Assembly: GCA_963751395.1 (NCBI GenBank)
Contig: CAVVUC010000001.1
Location: forward strand, 248,001 to 312,000
Reading direction: 5' to 3'
DNA: 64,000 bases
DNA from: CAVVUC01 sp963751395
Lineage (GTDB): Bacteria > Verrucomicrobiota > Verrucomicrobiia > Chthoniobacterales > Chthoniobacteraceae
Under the pieces are notes generated by a model. The model was given only the letters and a program-made list of their open reading frames with translations, made no database searches and was not told where the DNA came from. Shown here piece by piece: positions 28,836 through 38,728 of this stretch. Each line of letters starts with the position of its first letter. Positions within the stretch are counted from its first letter, which is position 1. A program made the translations under genes and the position numbers.

Positions 28836-30158
28836 ATGAAAGCCACGCACCTGCTCGCGGTTTTATTCACCGGCACAAGCTGTCTGTTTGCCCGCAATCC
28901 CATCTCGCCGCCGCAGATTTGTCCGGCCGATCCCTCTGCCAAACTCGGGGCAGATGGTCGGCTCTATGTGTATTGTTCACAGGACATCTCACCGGATTTT
29001 TACTGTTCCCATTCCAATGTCACCCTTTCCACGGGCGATATGAAAACATGGCAATGGCATCCGCAGAGCTTTGTCAGTAAGGGAGATCAGGGAAAGCCGG
29101 ACATGCTGCCTGACAACGACGCGATTCTCTACGCCCCGGACTGCCAGTATCGCGATGGCAACTACTACCTCTACTTCTGCCAACCGGGAGGAATTGCAAC
29201 CGGCGTGGCGGTTTCCAAGAGCCCCACCGGCCCGTTCGGCGGCGCCACTTTTCTAAATGTCGGTAAACATCTGGAAATCGACCCCTCCACATTCATCGAC
29301 GACGACGGGCAGGCCTATCACGTATGGGGTCAGATGACCTTGAAGATGGCAAAGCTCAACAAGGACATGCGGACGCTGGAGGCCGATTCCATCCGGGACA
29401 ATGTTCTTACCGAAAAGGAGCATCATTTCCACGAAGGCTGCTACATGACCAAGCGGAACGGGATTTACTACCTGGTCTTTGCGGACATCAGCCGTGCCGG
29501 CATGCCGACCAGTCTCGGCTATGCCACCAGCAAATCGCCATTCGGCCCGTATCAATATCGCGGCGTCATCATTGACAATGACCATTGCAATCCGGGCAAC
29601 TGGAACAACCACGGATCGATTGTCGAATTCGGCGGCAAATGGTATGTATTCTACCATCGCTCAACCCAGGGCAGCGTCATGATGCGCAAGGCATGTCTCG
29701 AACCGATCACCTTTCGCGCAGACGGCAGCATCCCCGAAGTCGAGATGACAACGCAGGGTGCCGAAGGTCCGATTGAAGCGACGCAACGCATCGAAGCCGA
29801 ACAAGCCTGCACGTTGATGGGCAATGTGCGCGTTTCCTTTGGAGACGATGGCGGGGAAATCCTCTCCGGCATCCGCAAGGGCGACCGCGCCACCTACAAA
29901 TATCTCGATTTCAAATCTCCGCCGAAAAAACTCCACCTTCGTCTCAAGCCGGGCAAGGTGGACAGCACCTTGAGTGTCCATCAGGACCAGGTTTGGCACC
30001 GCAAGCTCGCCGACATCCCCATCAAGGGTGACCCGAACGGCCAATGGACCGACGTCGTTTGCGATGTCGCGGAGGTCAGCGGCATCCACGCAGTCGTGCT
30101 GGCCTTTCAATGCCAGGGCGAGGATGGCCCGCTCCTCGATTGGTGGAAGTTTGAGTAA
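28836..30158 (+). CDS. Secreted GH43 glycosidase with CBM6-like C-terminal domain
   Basis: 440 residues from ATG 28836 (MKATHLLAVLFTG, signal peptide to about residue 20). Five-bladed propeller of GH43 with the catalytic triad visible as Asp in ICPADPSAKLG, Asp in LYAPDCQYRDG and Glu in FHEGCYMTKRNGIYYLVF. The C-terminal 130 residues (RIEAEQACTLMGNVRVSF, ending DGPLLDWWKFE) look like a CBM6-type beta-sandwich. Expected activity is exo-beta-xylosidase or alpha-L-arabinofuranosidase. It is preceded by the discoidin remnant and followed by a beta-helix gene. Confidence 0.85.
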   Translation: MKATHLLAVLFTGTSCLFARNPISPPQICPADPSAKLGADGRLYVYCSQDISPDFYCSHSNVTLSTGDMKTWQWHPQSFVSKGDQGKPDMLPDNDAILYAPDCQYRDGNYYLYFCQPGGIATGVAVSKSPTGPFGGATFLNVGKHLEIDPSTFIDDDGQAYHVWGQMTLKMAKLNKDMRTLEADSIRDNVLTEKEHHFHEGCYMTKRNGIYYLVFADISRAGMPTSLGYATSKSPFGPYQYRGVIIDNDHCNPGNWNNHGSIVEFGGKWYVFYHRSTQGSVMMRKACLEPITFRADGSIPEVEMTTQGAEGPIEATQRIEAEQACTLMGNVRVSFGDDGGEILSGIRKGDRATYKYLDFKSPPKKLHLRLKPGKVDSTLSVHQDQVWHRKLADIPIKGDPNGQWTDVVCDVAEVSGIHAVVLAFQCQGEDGPLLDWWKFE

Positions 30159-30266
30159 TCCATTGAATGCATAGCCCTTCACACCTTCGCCCGTCAGCTT
30201 TGCCAGCCTTGGAGTGCGGCAGCAGGCTGCACGCAGTCTAAATCCTATCTCCTATCCAAAACCACT

Positions 30267-32312
30267 ATGAAAACCATCCCACACCACTCCCGCCACCCGA
30301 TGGCCAGCGCGCTTCTTTCCCTGCTCGCGCTGACTCCCTGTCTGAACGCACAAACCACAACCGCGAATGGATCTGATAAAATTCGGGCGTTTTACGTGTC
30401 ACCACTCGGGCACGACAGCAATGCCGAAACCAAAGAAAAACCGTTCAAATCCATTTCACGGGCCAGAGATGCCGTGAGGTTGGTGAACAAAACGATGACA
30501 TCGGACATTGATGTCTATTTACGCGGCGGTGAGTATCGCGTGACCGACACCCTCACGTTCACTCCTGAAGATTCTGGAATGAACGGTCACAAGGTCTGTT
30601 ATCAGGCTTATGCAAATGAGGTTCCGGTCATGAACGGAGCGGATAAGGTAACGGGCTGGAAAAACCACAAAGGGGCGATTTATGAAGCCAAATTGGAGCG
30701 ACCGTCGAAGTTGCGGACCTTGATCGTGAATGACAAACGGGCCTACATGGCCAAGAAAACTGTCACCGCCCGCGGCGGATGGGGATCCTATACCGTCACG
30801 GCCGGACAAGCGGATTGGGCAAGAAAGAGCGGGTCAAAACCGGATGGTGTCGAGTATTCGGCAAGCGACGTTCCTTCACTTGCCAATGCCTCCGATGTCG
30901 AAATCATGCGAAACACGACATGGAACTCCAACATCGTCTGCGTTCGGGAGATCATGACATCGGGAGAGAACCAGGTTTTGAAACTCCAGCAGCCTTATGG
31001 TGCGATTGCGCAGAATCAGGGGTGGGATTCGGGGTTCAAGGCCACCGGGACTCATACCATTTATAATGCCTTTGAGTTTCTGGATGAGCCCGGGGAGTTC
31101 TATTTCAATAAAGCCACCGGGATTCTGTATTATTATTCCAATGGTGAAGACATGGCGACCGCCGAGGTTTTTGCCCCGCATGCCGGGCGTTTGATTGCTA
31201 TTAAGGGTGCTTCCCGAACACAGCGGGTCGCGAATATCAGTTTCAAGGGGATTACCTTTGCGAATACGGAGGCCGTGCTTCCAATGGTAGAAAACTCATC
31301 CGGGAAAGCAACGGTGCAGGCCGCAACCTGGTGCATGGCATTTGATGACTCAGACTGGCACAAAAATCAGTATCGAGCCTATGACACAGCGCCCTGTGCG
31401 ATCGAGGTCTCCAGCGCGGAATCGATCCGGTTTGAAAACTGCACATTAAAGCACATTGGCAATGAAGGCATCGGCTTTATCAACGACGTCAGCAATTCCC
31501 AATGCATTGGAAATTTCTGTGTTGATATGGGCGGATCGGCCTTTCAGGTGGGGCACCCGCAGCATCTCTACGAAGGCGATGGAGGGCCGAACGAAAAGTA
31601 TTCACCGGCGGAAGAAGGCATTTGCCGGAATATCCTCATCAAGAACAATGTGTTGTTCGACCTGACAAAGCTGTTCTACGGACATGCGGGAATCACCGCC
31701 TATTTCGTGGAGGGTCTGAAGATGGAGCACAATCACATCCAAGGCACTCAATACAGCGCCGTCAGTCTCGGGTGGGGGTGGAATAACTTTGATGAAATCT
31801 CAAAGCCCGGCAACCCGACAACCACGTGCAAAAACAATTCGTTCAACAACAACCGGATCTACGACTGCATGGAAATGCTCCATGATGGCGGCGCGTTTTA
31901 CACGTTGGGAAGCCAACCGGATTCAGAAGCGAGCGGCAATTATATCAAGGCTGCTACAACCCATTTCCAAGGCGTTTACCATCCGGATGAGGGAACCGCC
32001 TGGTACACCGGAAAAAATCTGGTTTTTGAAATCGTGCCCGGCCAGGACAACTTTGAATTGAATGATTGGAAACGGAAGCACGACAATCACTACAGCAATA
32101 TCTATTCGACTTCCAACAGTCAGCAGATCGGGGCCCCGAACTGCACGGTTACCGATCTCCATGTTTATCCGGATGCCAATTGGCCACAGGAAGCCCTGGA
32201 TATTATTAAGAACGCCGGGCCAGAACCTGGATACGACGCCCTGCTGAAAAAGCTTCCCGGTGTGGTGTTTGAACCCCGGTATCGCTATACCGTGAAAACT
32301 TTGACCCACTAA
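30267..32312 (+). CDS. Secreted right-handed beta-helix protein, GH141-like (divergent paralogue)
   Basis: 681 residues, signal peptide ending near LNAQT. Same architecture as the other beta-helix proteins (RAFYVSPLGHDSNAETKEKP, GGWGSYTVTAGQADWARKSG, LHDGGAFYTLGSQPDSEASG) but clearly diverged, with a different C-terminus (FEPRYRYTVKTLTH) and AT-richer DNA (29/60 G+C at 30481-30540). It therefore looks separately acquired rather than locally duplicated. Activity is presumably on the same polysaccharide; the substrate is unknown. Confidence 0.75.
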   Translation: MKTIPHHSRHPMASALLSLLALTPCLNAQTTTANGSDKIRAFYVSPLGHDSNAETKEKPFKSISRARDAVRLVNKTMTSDIDVYLRGGEYRVTDTLTFTPEDSGMNGHKVCYQAYANEVPVMNGADKVTGWKNHKGAIYEAKLERPSKLRTLIVNDKRAYMAKKTVTARGGWGSYTVTAGQADWARKSGSKPDGVEYSASDVPSLANASDVEIMRNTTWNSNIVCVREIMTSGENQVLKLQQPYGAIAQNQGWDSGFKATGTHTIYNAFEFLDEPGEFYFNKATGILYYYSNGEDMATAEVFAPHAGRLIAIKGASRTQRVANISFKGITFANTEAVLPMVENSSGKATVQAATWCMAFDDSDWHKNQYRAYDTAPCAIEVSSAESIRFENCTLKHIGNEGIGFINDVSNSQCIGNFCVDMGGSAFQVGHPQHLYEGDGGPNEKYSPAEEGICRNILIKNNVLFDLTKLFYGHAGITAYFVEGLKMEHNHIQGTQYSAVSLGWGWNNFDEISKPGNPTTTCKNNSFNNNRIYDCMEMLHDGGAFYTLGSQPDSEASGNYIKAATTHFQGVYHPDEGTAWYTGKNLVFEIVPGQDNFELNDWKRKHDNHYSNIYSTSNSQQIGAPNCTVTDLHVYPDANWPQEALDIIKNAGPEPGYDALLKKLPGVVFEPRYRYTVKTLTH

Positions 32313-32383
32313 ACTGAGGGTAGGTTTTTATCCCGCAATCCCGTATCAATCGATGAGATAATCCCAAGCCATCGCCTACCATC

Positions 32384-34129
32384 ATGAAAGCCTTACCCAC
32401 TCTCGCAACCATCACTCTATTACTCGTTATGCAAGCCCGGGGCCAGGAAACCCAAACCGGATTATGGGGCGATCAGGGCGACGGAACATTTCGCAATCCC
32501 ATTCTGGCCGGTGACTACAGTGACCCCGATCCGATTCGCGTCGGAAAGGATTTCTACATGGCAAGCTCGACGTTTGCCTGCTCCCCTGGGGTTACCATCC
32601 TGCACTCCCGTGACCTGGTGAATTGGGAAACCATCGGGGCCGCATTTGCGGATCTAACCGTGATAGAGCCGAGTTTTAACTGGGACCGGATGGACCGTTA
32701 TTCCAAGGGGATCTATGCCCCCTCACTGCGCTATCACGACGGGAAATTCTGGGTTTTTGTGAATAGTTACGACGAAGGTTTCTACTGCTGCACGGCGGTC
32801 AATCCAGCCGGGCCTTGGAAGGTGACCCAAATCCTGGATAAAAACCGCAAGCCCCTGCGTGCAACTGGCTGGACGGATCCGTGCCCATTTTGGGACGACA
32901 ATGGTAAAGCCTATCTCGCCTCAAGTCACCCTGGGAAAATGTGGTTCGGCTACCTTTTCGAGATGGCTCCCGATGGCACTCAGTTGCTGGATGCTGACGT
33001 TGAAAAAATGAATGTGCCCGAGCTCCAATACGCATATCCGGAGGGCGGCACACTTTACAGCCCGTTCTTTTCCACGGAAGGAAACAAGATCTACAAGCGC
33101 AACGGTTATTATTACCTGATTCACATCGAGTTCCTGAACGGCGGCAATGGCATGGGCACCTATGTCTTTCGATCCAGGCATATCTACGGCACCAAGGCGG
33201 ATGGATCCCCAGGAAAACCCGGCGACGTGGGCACCTACGAAACCTTCAAATTCGGGCCGGTGGGTCCCACGGATGCCGACCAAAAGATCCCAGGCCAGGG
33301 CGGATTAGTCGATACCCCGGATGGCCGGTGGTTCTGGATGGCCCAGTTCAACAACAGTGGTGCCGACGGGCGCAGACCCACGCTGATTCCCGTGACCTGG
33401 ATGGATAATTGGCCGGTACCTGGGGTAAATATCAAAGACAAACAGGGCGACTTCGCCTGGCACTTGCCCAAACCCATCCAGGGCTCCCCCGTGAAGTTTC
33501 CCTTCCGCAGTGACAATTTCGACAAGCCCGCTCTGAATCCCTGCTGGCAATGGAACCATCAACCCCGCGCCGATAAGTGGTCCCTGACTGAGCGTCCAGG
33601 ATTCCTTCGTCTTCATGCGTTCAAGCCGGCCGGGCATAACGGATCAGATGGGCCGGTTAATTTCTTCAAAGTCGGAAACGTCATCAACCAGCGCCACTTC
33701 CGCTCCGATCTGACCCGTGCCACATTCAAACTCGACCTCACAGGCATGGCCGACGGACAAGAGGCGGGGATGGCCAATTTCAATGGTGGCCGCGATTACG
33801 CGTCGCTCGGCGTATCCCAAAATGGGAGCAAGAAAATGCTCAAGTATGAAGAAAATGGCAAGGTGACCACCGGGCCAGAGTTGCCCAATGGCACCTCCGT
33901 GATCTGGATGCGCGCCACGGTGAAAATGGACGACGTCAATGCGTTTGAATACAGTTTTAACGGGAAAACCTACACGCCTTTTGGTGGTGCCTATGTGATC
34001 AAAACCGCCCATTGGCGGGGTGGCATTGTCGGCACCTATACGTTCAACCGCCTGGGCGAAGCCGGCTATCTCGATGTCGATTCGTTCCAATACGATGTTC
34101 ACAACGCGCCAGCGGCGAAAACCCGGTAA
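32384..34129 (+). CDS. Secreted GH43 beta-xylosidase/arabinofuranosidase with C-terminal beta-sandwich
   Basis: 581 residues with a signal peptide (MKALPTLATITLLLVMQARG). The propeller starts RNPILAGDYSDPDPIRVGKD with the base Asp, continues TGWTDPCPFWDDNGKAYLAS, and has the acid Glu in STEGNKIYKRNGYYYLIHIE. From residue 375 a concanavalin-like beta-xylosidase C-terminal domain follows (SDNFDKPALNPCWQWNHQP). This layout is typical of exo-xylosidases and arabinofuranosidases. It pairs with the preceding divergent beta-helix gene in composition. Confidence 0.88.
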   Translation: MKALPTLATITLLLVMQARGQETQTGLWGDQGDGTFRNPILAGDYSDPDPIRVGKDFYMASSTFACSPGVTILHSRDLVNWETIGAAFADLTVIEPSFNWDRMDRYSKGIYAPSLRYHDGKFWVFVNSYDEGFYCCTAVNPAGPWKVTQILDKNRKPLRATGWTDPCPFWDDNGKAYLASSHPGKMWFGYLFEMAPDGTQLLDADVEKMNVPELQYAYPEGGTLYSPFFSTEGNKIYKRNGYYYLIHIEFLNGGNGMGTYVFRSRHIYGTKADGSPGKPGDVGTYETFKFGPVGPTDADQKIPGQGGLVDTPDGRWFWMAQFNNSGADGRRPTLIPVTWMDNWPVPGVNIKDKQGDFAWHLPKPIQGSPVKFPFRSDNFDKPALNPCWQWNHQPRADKWSLTERPGFLRLHAFKPAGHNGSDGPVNFFKVGNVINQRHFRSDLTRATFKLDLTGMADGQEAGMANFNGGRDYASLGVSQNGSKKMLKYEENGKVTTGPELPNGTSVIWMRATVKMDDVNAFEYSFNGKTYTPFGGAYVIKTAHWRGGIVGTYTFNRLGEAGYLDVDSFQYDVHNAPAAKTR

Positions 34130-34280
34130 CAACCCTCCCATTGCCGCACGGTTTGCAAGCACCACCCATCATGAGGGTCTCCCATTCACCACTTCAACAA
34201 TCGTCAATCGTCATTCCATCTCTCCTCATTCGCATCGACGGTCACAGATTGCCTATCAGCGATCCACGCAATTCCTCTAT

Positions 34281-36353
34281 ATGACGCTGAATCCATCCAT
34301 CGCCACGTTCGCCGTCATGTTCTTCGTGGCAGCCGCCCCGTTGCACGCCCAGACTGAGCGGACTTTGTTCCGCGAATTCTTCGTTTCGCCCAGCGGCTCG
34401 GACGCCAGCGCCGGGACGAGCGACAAGCCATTTCAATCCTTGGAAAAAGCACGGCAAGCCGTTCGTGCGACGATTCCCGGCATGACGGGCGACCTCGCGG
34501 TCACCATTCGCGGTGGCAGCTATCCGGTGCGCTCGACGATCATTTTTGGCCCCGAGGATTCGGCCACCGGCAGCCATCGCATCATCTACCGCGCCGCCAA
34601 GGGCGAAACCCCGGTGTTCACCGGCGGCGTGCCGGTCACCGGCTGGAAACTCCACAAAGACGGCATCTGGAAAGCCCCCCTCAACCGCGACGCAAAACTC
34701 CGCGCCCTCTACATCGGCAACGCGCGCGCGGTGATGGCCAACAGCGGCAAAAAAATCCGCGCCCAAGGAGGGTGGGGGACTTACACCATCACCGCCGGCC
34801 AGGCTCCATGGGCATGGCAGAGCGGTCAAGCGGCGGACGGTATCCAATACAACGTCTCCGATCTTCCGAAAATCACCCACAATGTCGCCAACGTCGAAAT
34901 TGAAAACCAGACGACCTGGAACAAGAACTTCATCGGCGTGCGCGAAATTGCCACCGAGGGTGACAAGTATATTTTCAAACTCCAGCAACCTTACGGTGCC
35001 ATCGCCCAGCAGATTGGCTGGAACGCCGGGCTGACCCTCAATAGCGAACAAATCATCCACAATGCCTTCGAACTGCTCGATCAACCCGGCGAGTTCTATT
35101 TCGACCGTGCGGAACAGACGGTCTATTACATTCCCCGCCCGGGCGAAAACCTGGAGAACGCCAAGGTGGTTGCTCCGGTCACGCAGACGCTCGTCCAGCT
35201 CGAAGGCCAGCCACTGAAAAAGCGGGTGCGAAACCTCTCTTTTGAGGGACTGACCTTCGCCTACACCGATTACAACCTCATGGAAATCGACGGCTCACAC
35301 GGCACCGCCACCCTCCAGACCGCCTGTATCTACACGGCCTTTGCCAACCCGAACTGGCATCTCGATGCTTACCGATCCTACGACGTGCTGCCCGCCGCCA
35401 TCATCGCCAACGCCATCGAAGGAGTCGAATTCACCCGCAACACCATTGCCCACACCGGCTGCCAGGGCATCGTGATGAGCAACGATATCAGCAATGTGCG
35501 CGTCGTCGGCAACGTCATCCGCGATACCGGTGGCAGCGCCATCAGCCTGGGCCACCCGCAGCACGTTTATGAAAACGACACCCCCGACCTCAAACACCCC
35601 GAGGGCGCGGGCATCGAACACGAAAAATTCCCCGCCGGCACCGAAGCGATCCCGCGCCGGGTGCTGATTTCCAACAATTTCCTGCCGGACAATTCCGCGT
35701 TGTTCAACGGCCACACGATCATCACGGTCTTTTTCACCAACGAGGTGAAAATCGAGCACAACTGGATCGTGAATGCCCCCTATACCGGTATCAATCTTGG
35801 CTGGGGTTGGTGCGATTTCGATGGCTACGAGGGCACCGATCACCCACAATGGGGCAAAGCACCGCGTCCATCGGTATTTCCGGGCAAGCCAACCCTGGTG
35901 GCCGGAAACAACCGGGTCGGAGCCAACCGCATCGAGCGCACGATGACGATCCTGGACGATGGCGGCGGCATCTACACCCTCGGCCGCCAGCCGGGCACTC
36001 TCATCGACCGCAACTACATCCGGAGCACGACGTTCGGGGTTTACAATGACGAAGGCTCCACCCAAATCATCAACCGCGCCAATGTCGTTCAGGGCCCCTA
36101 TGAAAGGGTTCACACCACAGGAGATCACGGCCGCAAACACGACCTCGTGATTGAAGGCTACTTCGTCACGGATGATGTTTGGTTTGTTTCATCGCCAAAC
36201 ACCCGAGTCAGCAACAACACCATCTGCCCGAACGCGGTCTGGCCGGCTGAGGCGCAGGCGATCATCAACGAAAGCGGACTCGAACCGGCGTATCAAAACA
36301 TCGTCCCGGCGGACTGGAAACCGTCCGGCCTCAAAGTGGTGCCTGCCAAGTGA
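34281..36353 (+). CDS. Secreted right-handed beta-helix protein, GH141-like (paralogue C)
   Basis: 690 residues from ATG 34281 (MTLNPSIATFAVMFFVAAAP); the open frame upstream to 34020 overlaps the GH43 gene and is not used. Very close to paralogue B along its length (KDGIWKAPLNRDAKLRALYI, NNFLPDNSALFNGHTIITVF, LDDGGGIYTLGRQPGTLIDR). It ends PSGLKVVPAK. The start codon and first ten codons are conserved among B, C and the copy at 44882, which supports the chosen start. Function as for paralogue B. Confidence 0.78.
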   Translation: MTLNPSIATFAVMFFVAAAPLHAQTERTLFREFFVSPSGSDASAGTSDKPFQSLEKARQAVRATIPGMTGDLAVTIRGGSYPVRSTIIFGPEDSATGSHRIIYRAAKGETPVFTGGVPVTGWKLHKDGIWKAPLNRDAKLRALYIGNARAVMANSGKKIRAQGGWGTYTITAGQAPWAWQSGQAADGIQYNVSDLPKITHNVANVEIENQTTWNKNFIGVREIATEGDKYIFKLQQPYGAIAQQIGWNAGLTLNSEQIIHNAFELLDQPGEFYFDRAEQTVYYIPRPGENLENAKVVAPVTQTLVQLEGQPLKKRVRNLSFEGLTFAYTDYNLMEIDGSHGTATLQTACIYTAFANPNWHLDAYRSYDVLPAAIIANAIEGVEFTRNTIAHTGCQGIVMSNDISNVRVVGNVIRDTGGSAISLGHPQHVYENDTPDLKHPEGAGIEHEKFPAGTEAIPRRVLISNNFLPDNSALFNGHTIITVFFTNEVKIEHNWIVNAPYTGINLGWGWCDFDGYEGTDHPQWGKAPRPSVFPGKPTLVAGNNRVGANRIERTMTILDDGGGIYTLGRQPGTLIDRNYIRSTTFGVYNDEGSTQIINRANVVQGPYERVHTTGDHGRKHDLVIEGYFVTDDVWFVSSPNTRVSNNTICPNAVWPAEAQAIINESGLEPAYQNIVPADWKPSGLKVVPAK

Positions 36354-36417
36354 CCATGAAAGCCACCAGCCTGTCCGCCCTATTTCAAATCACGTAACCT
36401 TCTCATCCACACCACTC

Positions 36418-38728
36418 ATGAATCCGATTCCATATCTGGTTCCCCGCGATCCACGCAAATCCACCAAGCACCGCCCGTGGAAATTCCACGGCGCGCTGCT
36501 TCTTGTTTTGGCGTGTGCCTTGGTGGAATCCCCGCTCGCCCATGCGGAGACCCGCAAGGTCATGCTCCAGTTCCAATCCGCCGCCGGTGCGAAGGCGCAG
36601 CCGCTTCCAGATACGGGCGAACTGCAAGCAGGTGGTGCCCGCTGGAGTTGCCAGACCCAGACGAATCCCGTGCCGGGTCGCCAGCATTGCGAGGACATCA
36701 CGGTCACGGTGAAACTGCTCGAAGGCGAGGCCAAGGCCGCCAGTATTTCTTACATCATTGAGTTTCCCGATTGGGATCCGGCGGGATACGTGATGATTCC
36801 GGGCGCTGTTTACAACGGCAACCGCTTCAATGTCTCGTTCCAGCCCTGGCCGCCGCTCGTCCGCGAAAAATCGCAGTATCGCGTGGATATGCCGATCACG
36901 GTCACCGATCAACCGCGCCTCAACAAAGATGGTTCCCCAGGGAAAATCGAACTCGATACCGGAGCCAGCTCGACTCCGGCGATGGGATTGCGCACGGTGG
37001 ACGGTCGCGGGTTTCTGCTGCTTACCAAACAACAATGCGAGTTCGGCAATCTCGGCCTCACCATCGAGGAACAACCCGCCGAGAAACGGCTCCGGCTAGT
37101 GGTGACAGCGCCGCGTTCCCGTTCCAGGATTCCAACCGGGACGGCTTTCGGTGCGGGCGATCCGCAGCGCGATTGGAAAGCAGGCGATACCGCCACCATC
37201 CGCATGCGTGGCTGGAAATTTCCCGCACCGGCCATTCAAACGCTGTTCGACCGTTTTTCAGAATGCCGCAAGGACATGGAACCATCGGCTCCGGTCAATG
37301 CAATTCCGTTCAGTGCGGCCTGGCATTTGGTGGAGGATAAACTCAACGACAACAATTGGAATGAGAACCTCGGGTTCTACTGCCACGGCAATACCACGAA
37401 AGAAGCCAGACCGTTGTTTGATTACTGGCAGCTCGGCTGGGTCTCGGGTGGCATCAATACCATCGCGAATTTGTTGCAAGGCAATGATCTCTCCCGTTCC
37501 CGCACCCAGCGGACGCTGGATTTCATGTTCACGAAAACCCCGGCCAAATCCGGCTTCTGGTATGGCTCCAGCAACGGGAAAGAGTTTTATGGCGATGCCT
37601 TCTTTGATCCGCATCCCAACAATCTCAGCATGGTCCGCAAGCAGGCGGACGGCCTCGCTTATGGCATGAAGCAGCTCCTCCTGATGCGGGAACAAAAGAC
37701 CCCCGTGCCACCCGCATGGGAAGCCTCCGCTCGCGGCCTGGCAGATACCTTCATCCGTCATTGGCAAAAATACGGCCAGCTCGGCCAGTTCATCGACATC
37801 GAAACCGGTGACATCCTCGTCGGCAAATCGACCGCCGGGGCGCATGCCGCCGCCGGATTGGTGCGTGCCGCGAACTATTTCCACGATCCAAAATACCTGA
37901 AAGCCGCCGAGGAAATCGGCCGCTATTTCCTAAACAATGATCTGCAAAGCGGCGTCACTTGCGGTGGGCCGGGCGAAGCCATGGCCGCGCCTGACAGCGA
38001 GTCGGCATTTGCCCTGGCGGAATCGTTTGTTCGAACTCCAGCAAGCAACAGGAAAACCCGAATGGGCAAACGCCGCGCGAGACGCAGTCCGTTACTGCGC
38101 ATCCTGGGTGGTCAGTTATGATTACCGGTTCCCGGAAAATTCCACCCTCGGCCAAGTCAAGGCACACAGCACCGGCGCGGTCGTGGCGAACGTGCAAAAC
38201 AAACACGGGGCACCCGGCATCTGCACGCTTTCCGGCGATAGCTTGTTCAAACTCTGGCGCGCCACCGGCGACGAAACCGCGCTGGACATCGTCCGCGACA
38301 TCGCCCACGGCATCCCGCAATACCTCTCCCGTCCCGACCGCCTGCTCGGCACCATTCCGGCGGGATGGATGTGCGAACGAGTCAACCTCAGCGACTGGGA
38401 AGGCCAAGACAAAGTCGGAGGCAATGTCAGCTTCAACGCGATTTGGTGTGAAAACGCGATGATCCTGACCGCCGCCGAAATCCCCGGAGTCTATGTGAAC
38501 ACCGACACCAGGCGTGTGATCGTTTTCGATCACGTCACCGCACAACTCGAAGGCGACAAACTAATCGTCCAAAACCCCACAAAATTCGATGCCGACGTCA
38601 AAGTCTTGCTCGAAAACAAGGCAGCCGCGTCCCATCCCCTGGGGGTCTGGACGCTCAAAAATGCCAAACACGTCGCAGTCCCGGCCGGCGGCAAAGCGGA
38701 GATTTCAATACAAGCGAATCAACCATGA
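36418..38728 (+). CDS. Uncharacterised secreted beta-sandwich plus alpha/alpha-toroid protein, frameshifted (copy 1)
   Basis: About 770 residues in two frames. Signal peptide with a long n-region, cleaving after VESPLAHA. The N-terminal beta-domain contains WDPAGYVMIPGAVYNGNRF; the C-terminal toroid has NENLGFYCHGNTT, LFDYWQLGWVSGGINTIANL, GQFIDIETGDILVGKSTAGA and TCGGPGEAMAAPDSESAFAL, with several acidic residues that could be catalytic. Near 38030 one extra T relative to the copy at 38725 shifts the frame from SFVELQQATGK; reading resumes to SIQANQP. I cannot name a CAZy family, though the fold suggests a glycosidase or lyase. Its end overlaps the next start as ATGA. Confidence 0.7.

Noticed and set aside
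34020..34280. Upstream extension of beta-helix paralogue C
   Set aside because: Overlaps the GH43 gene, and the first codons conserved with the other paralogues begin at 34281.
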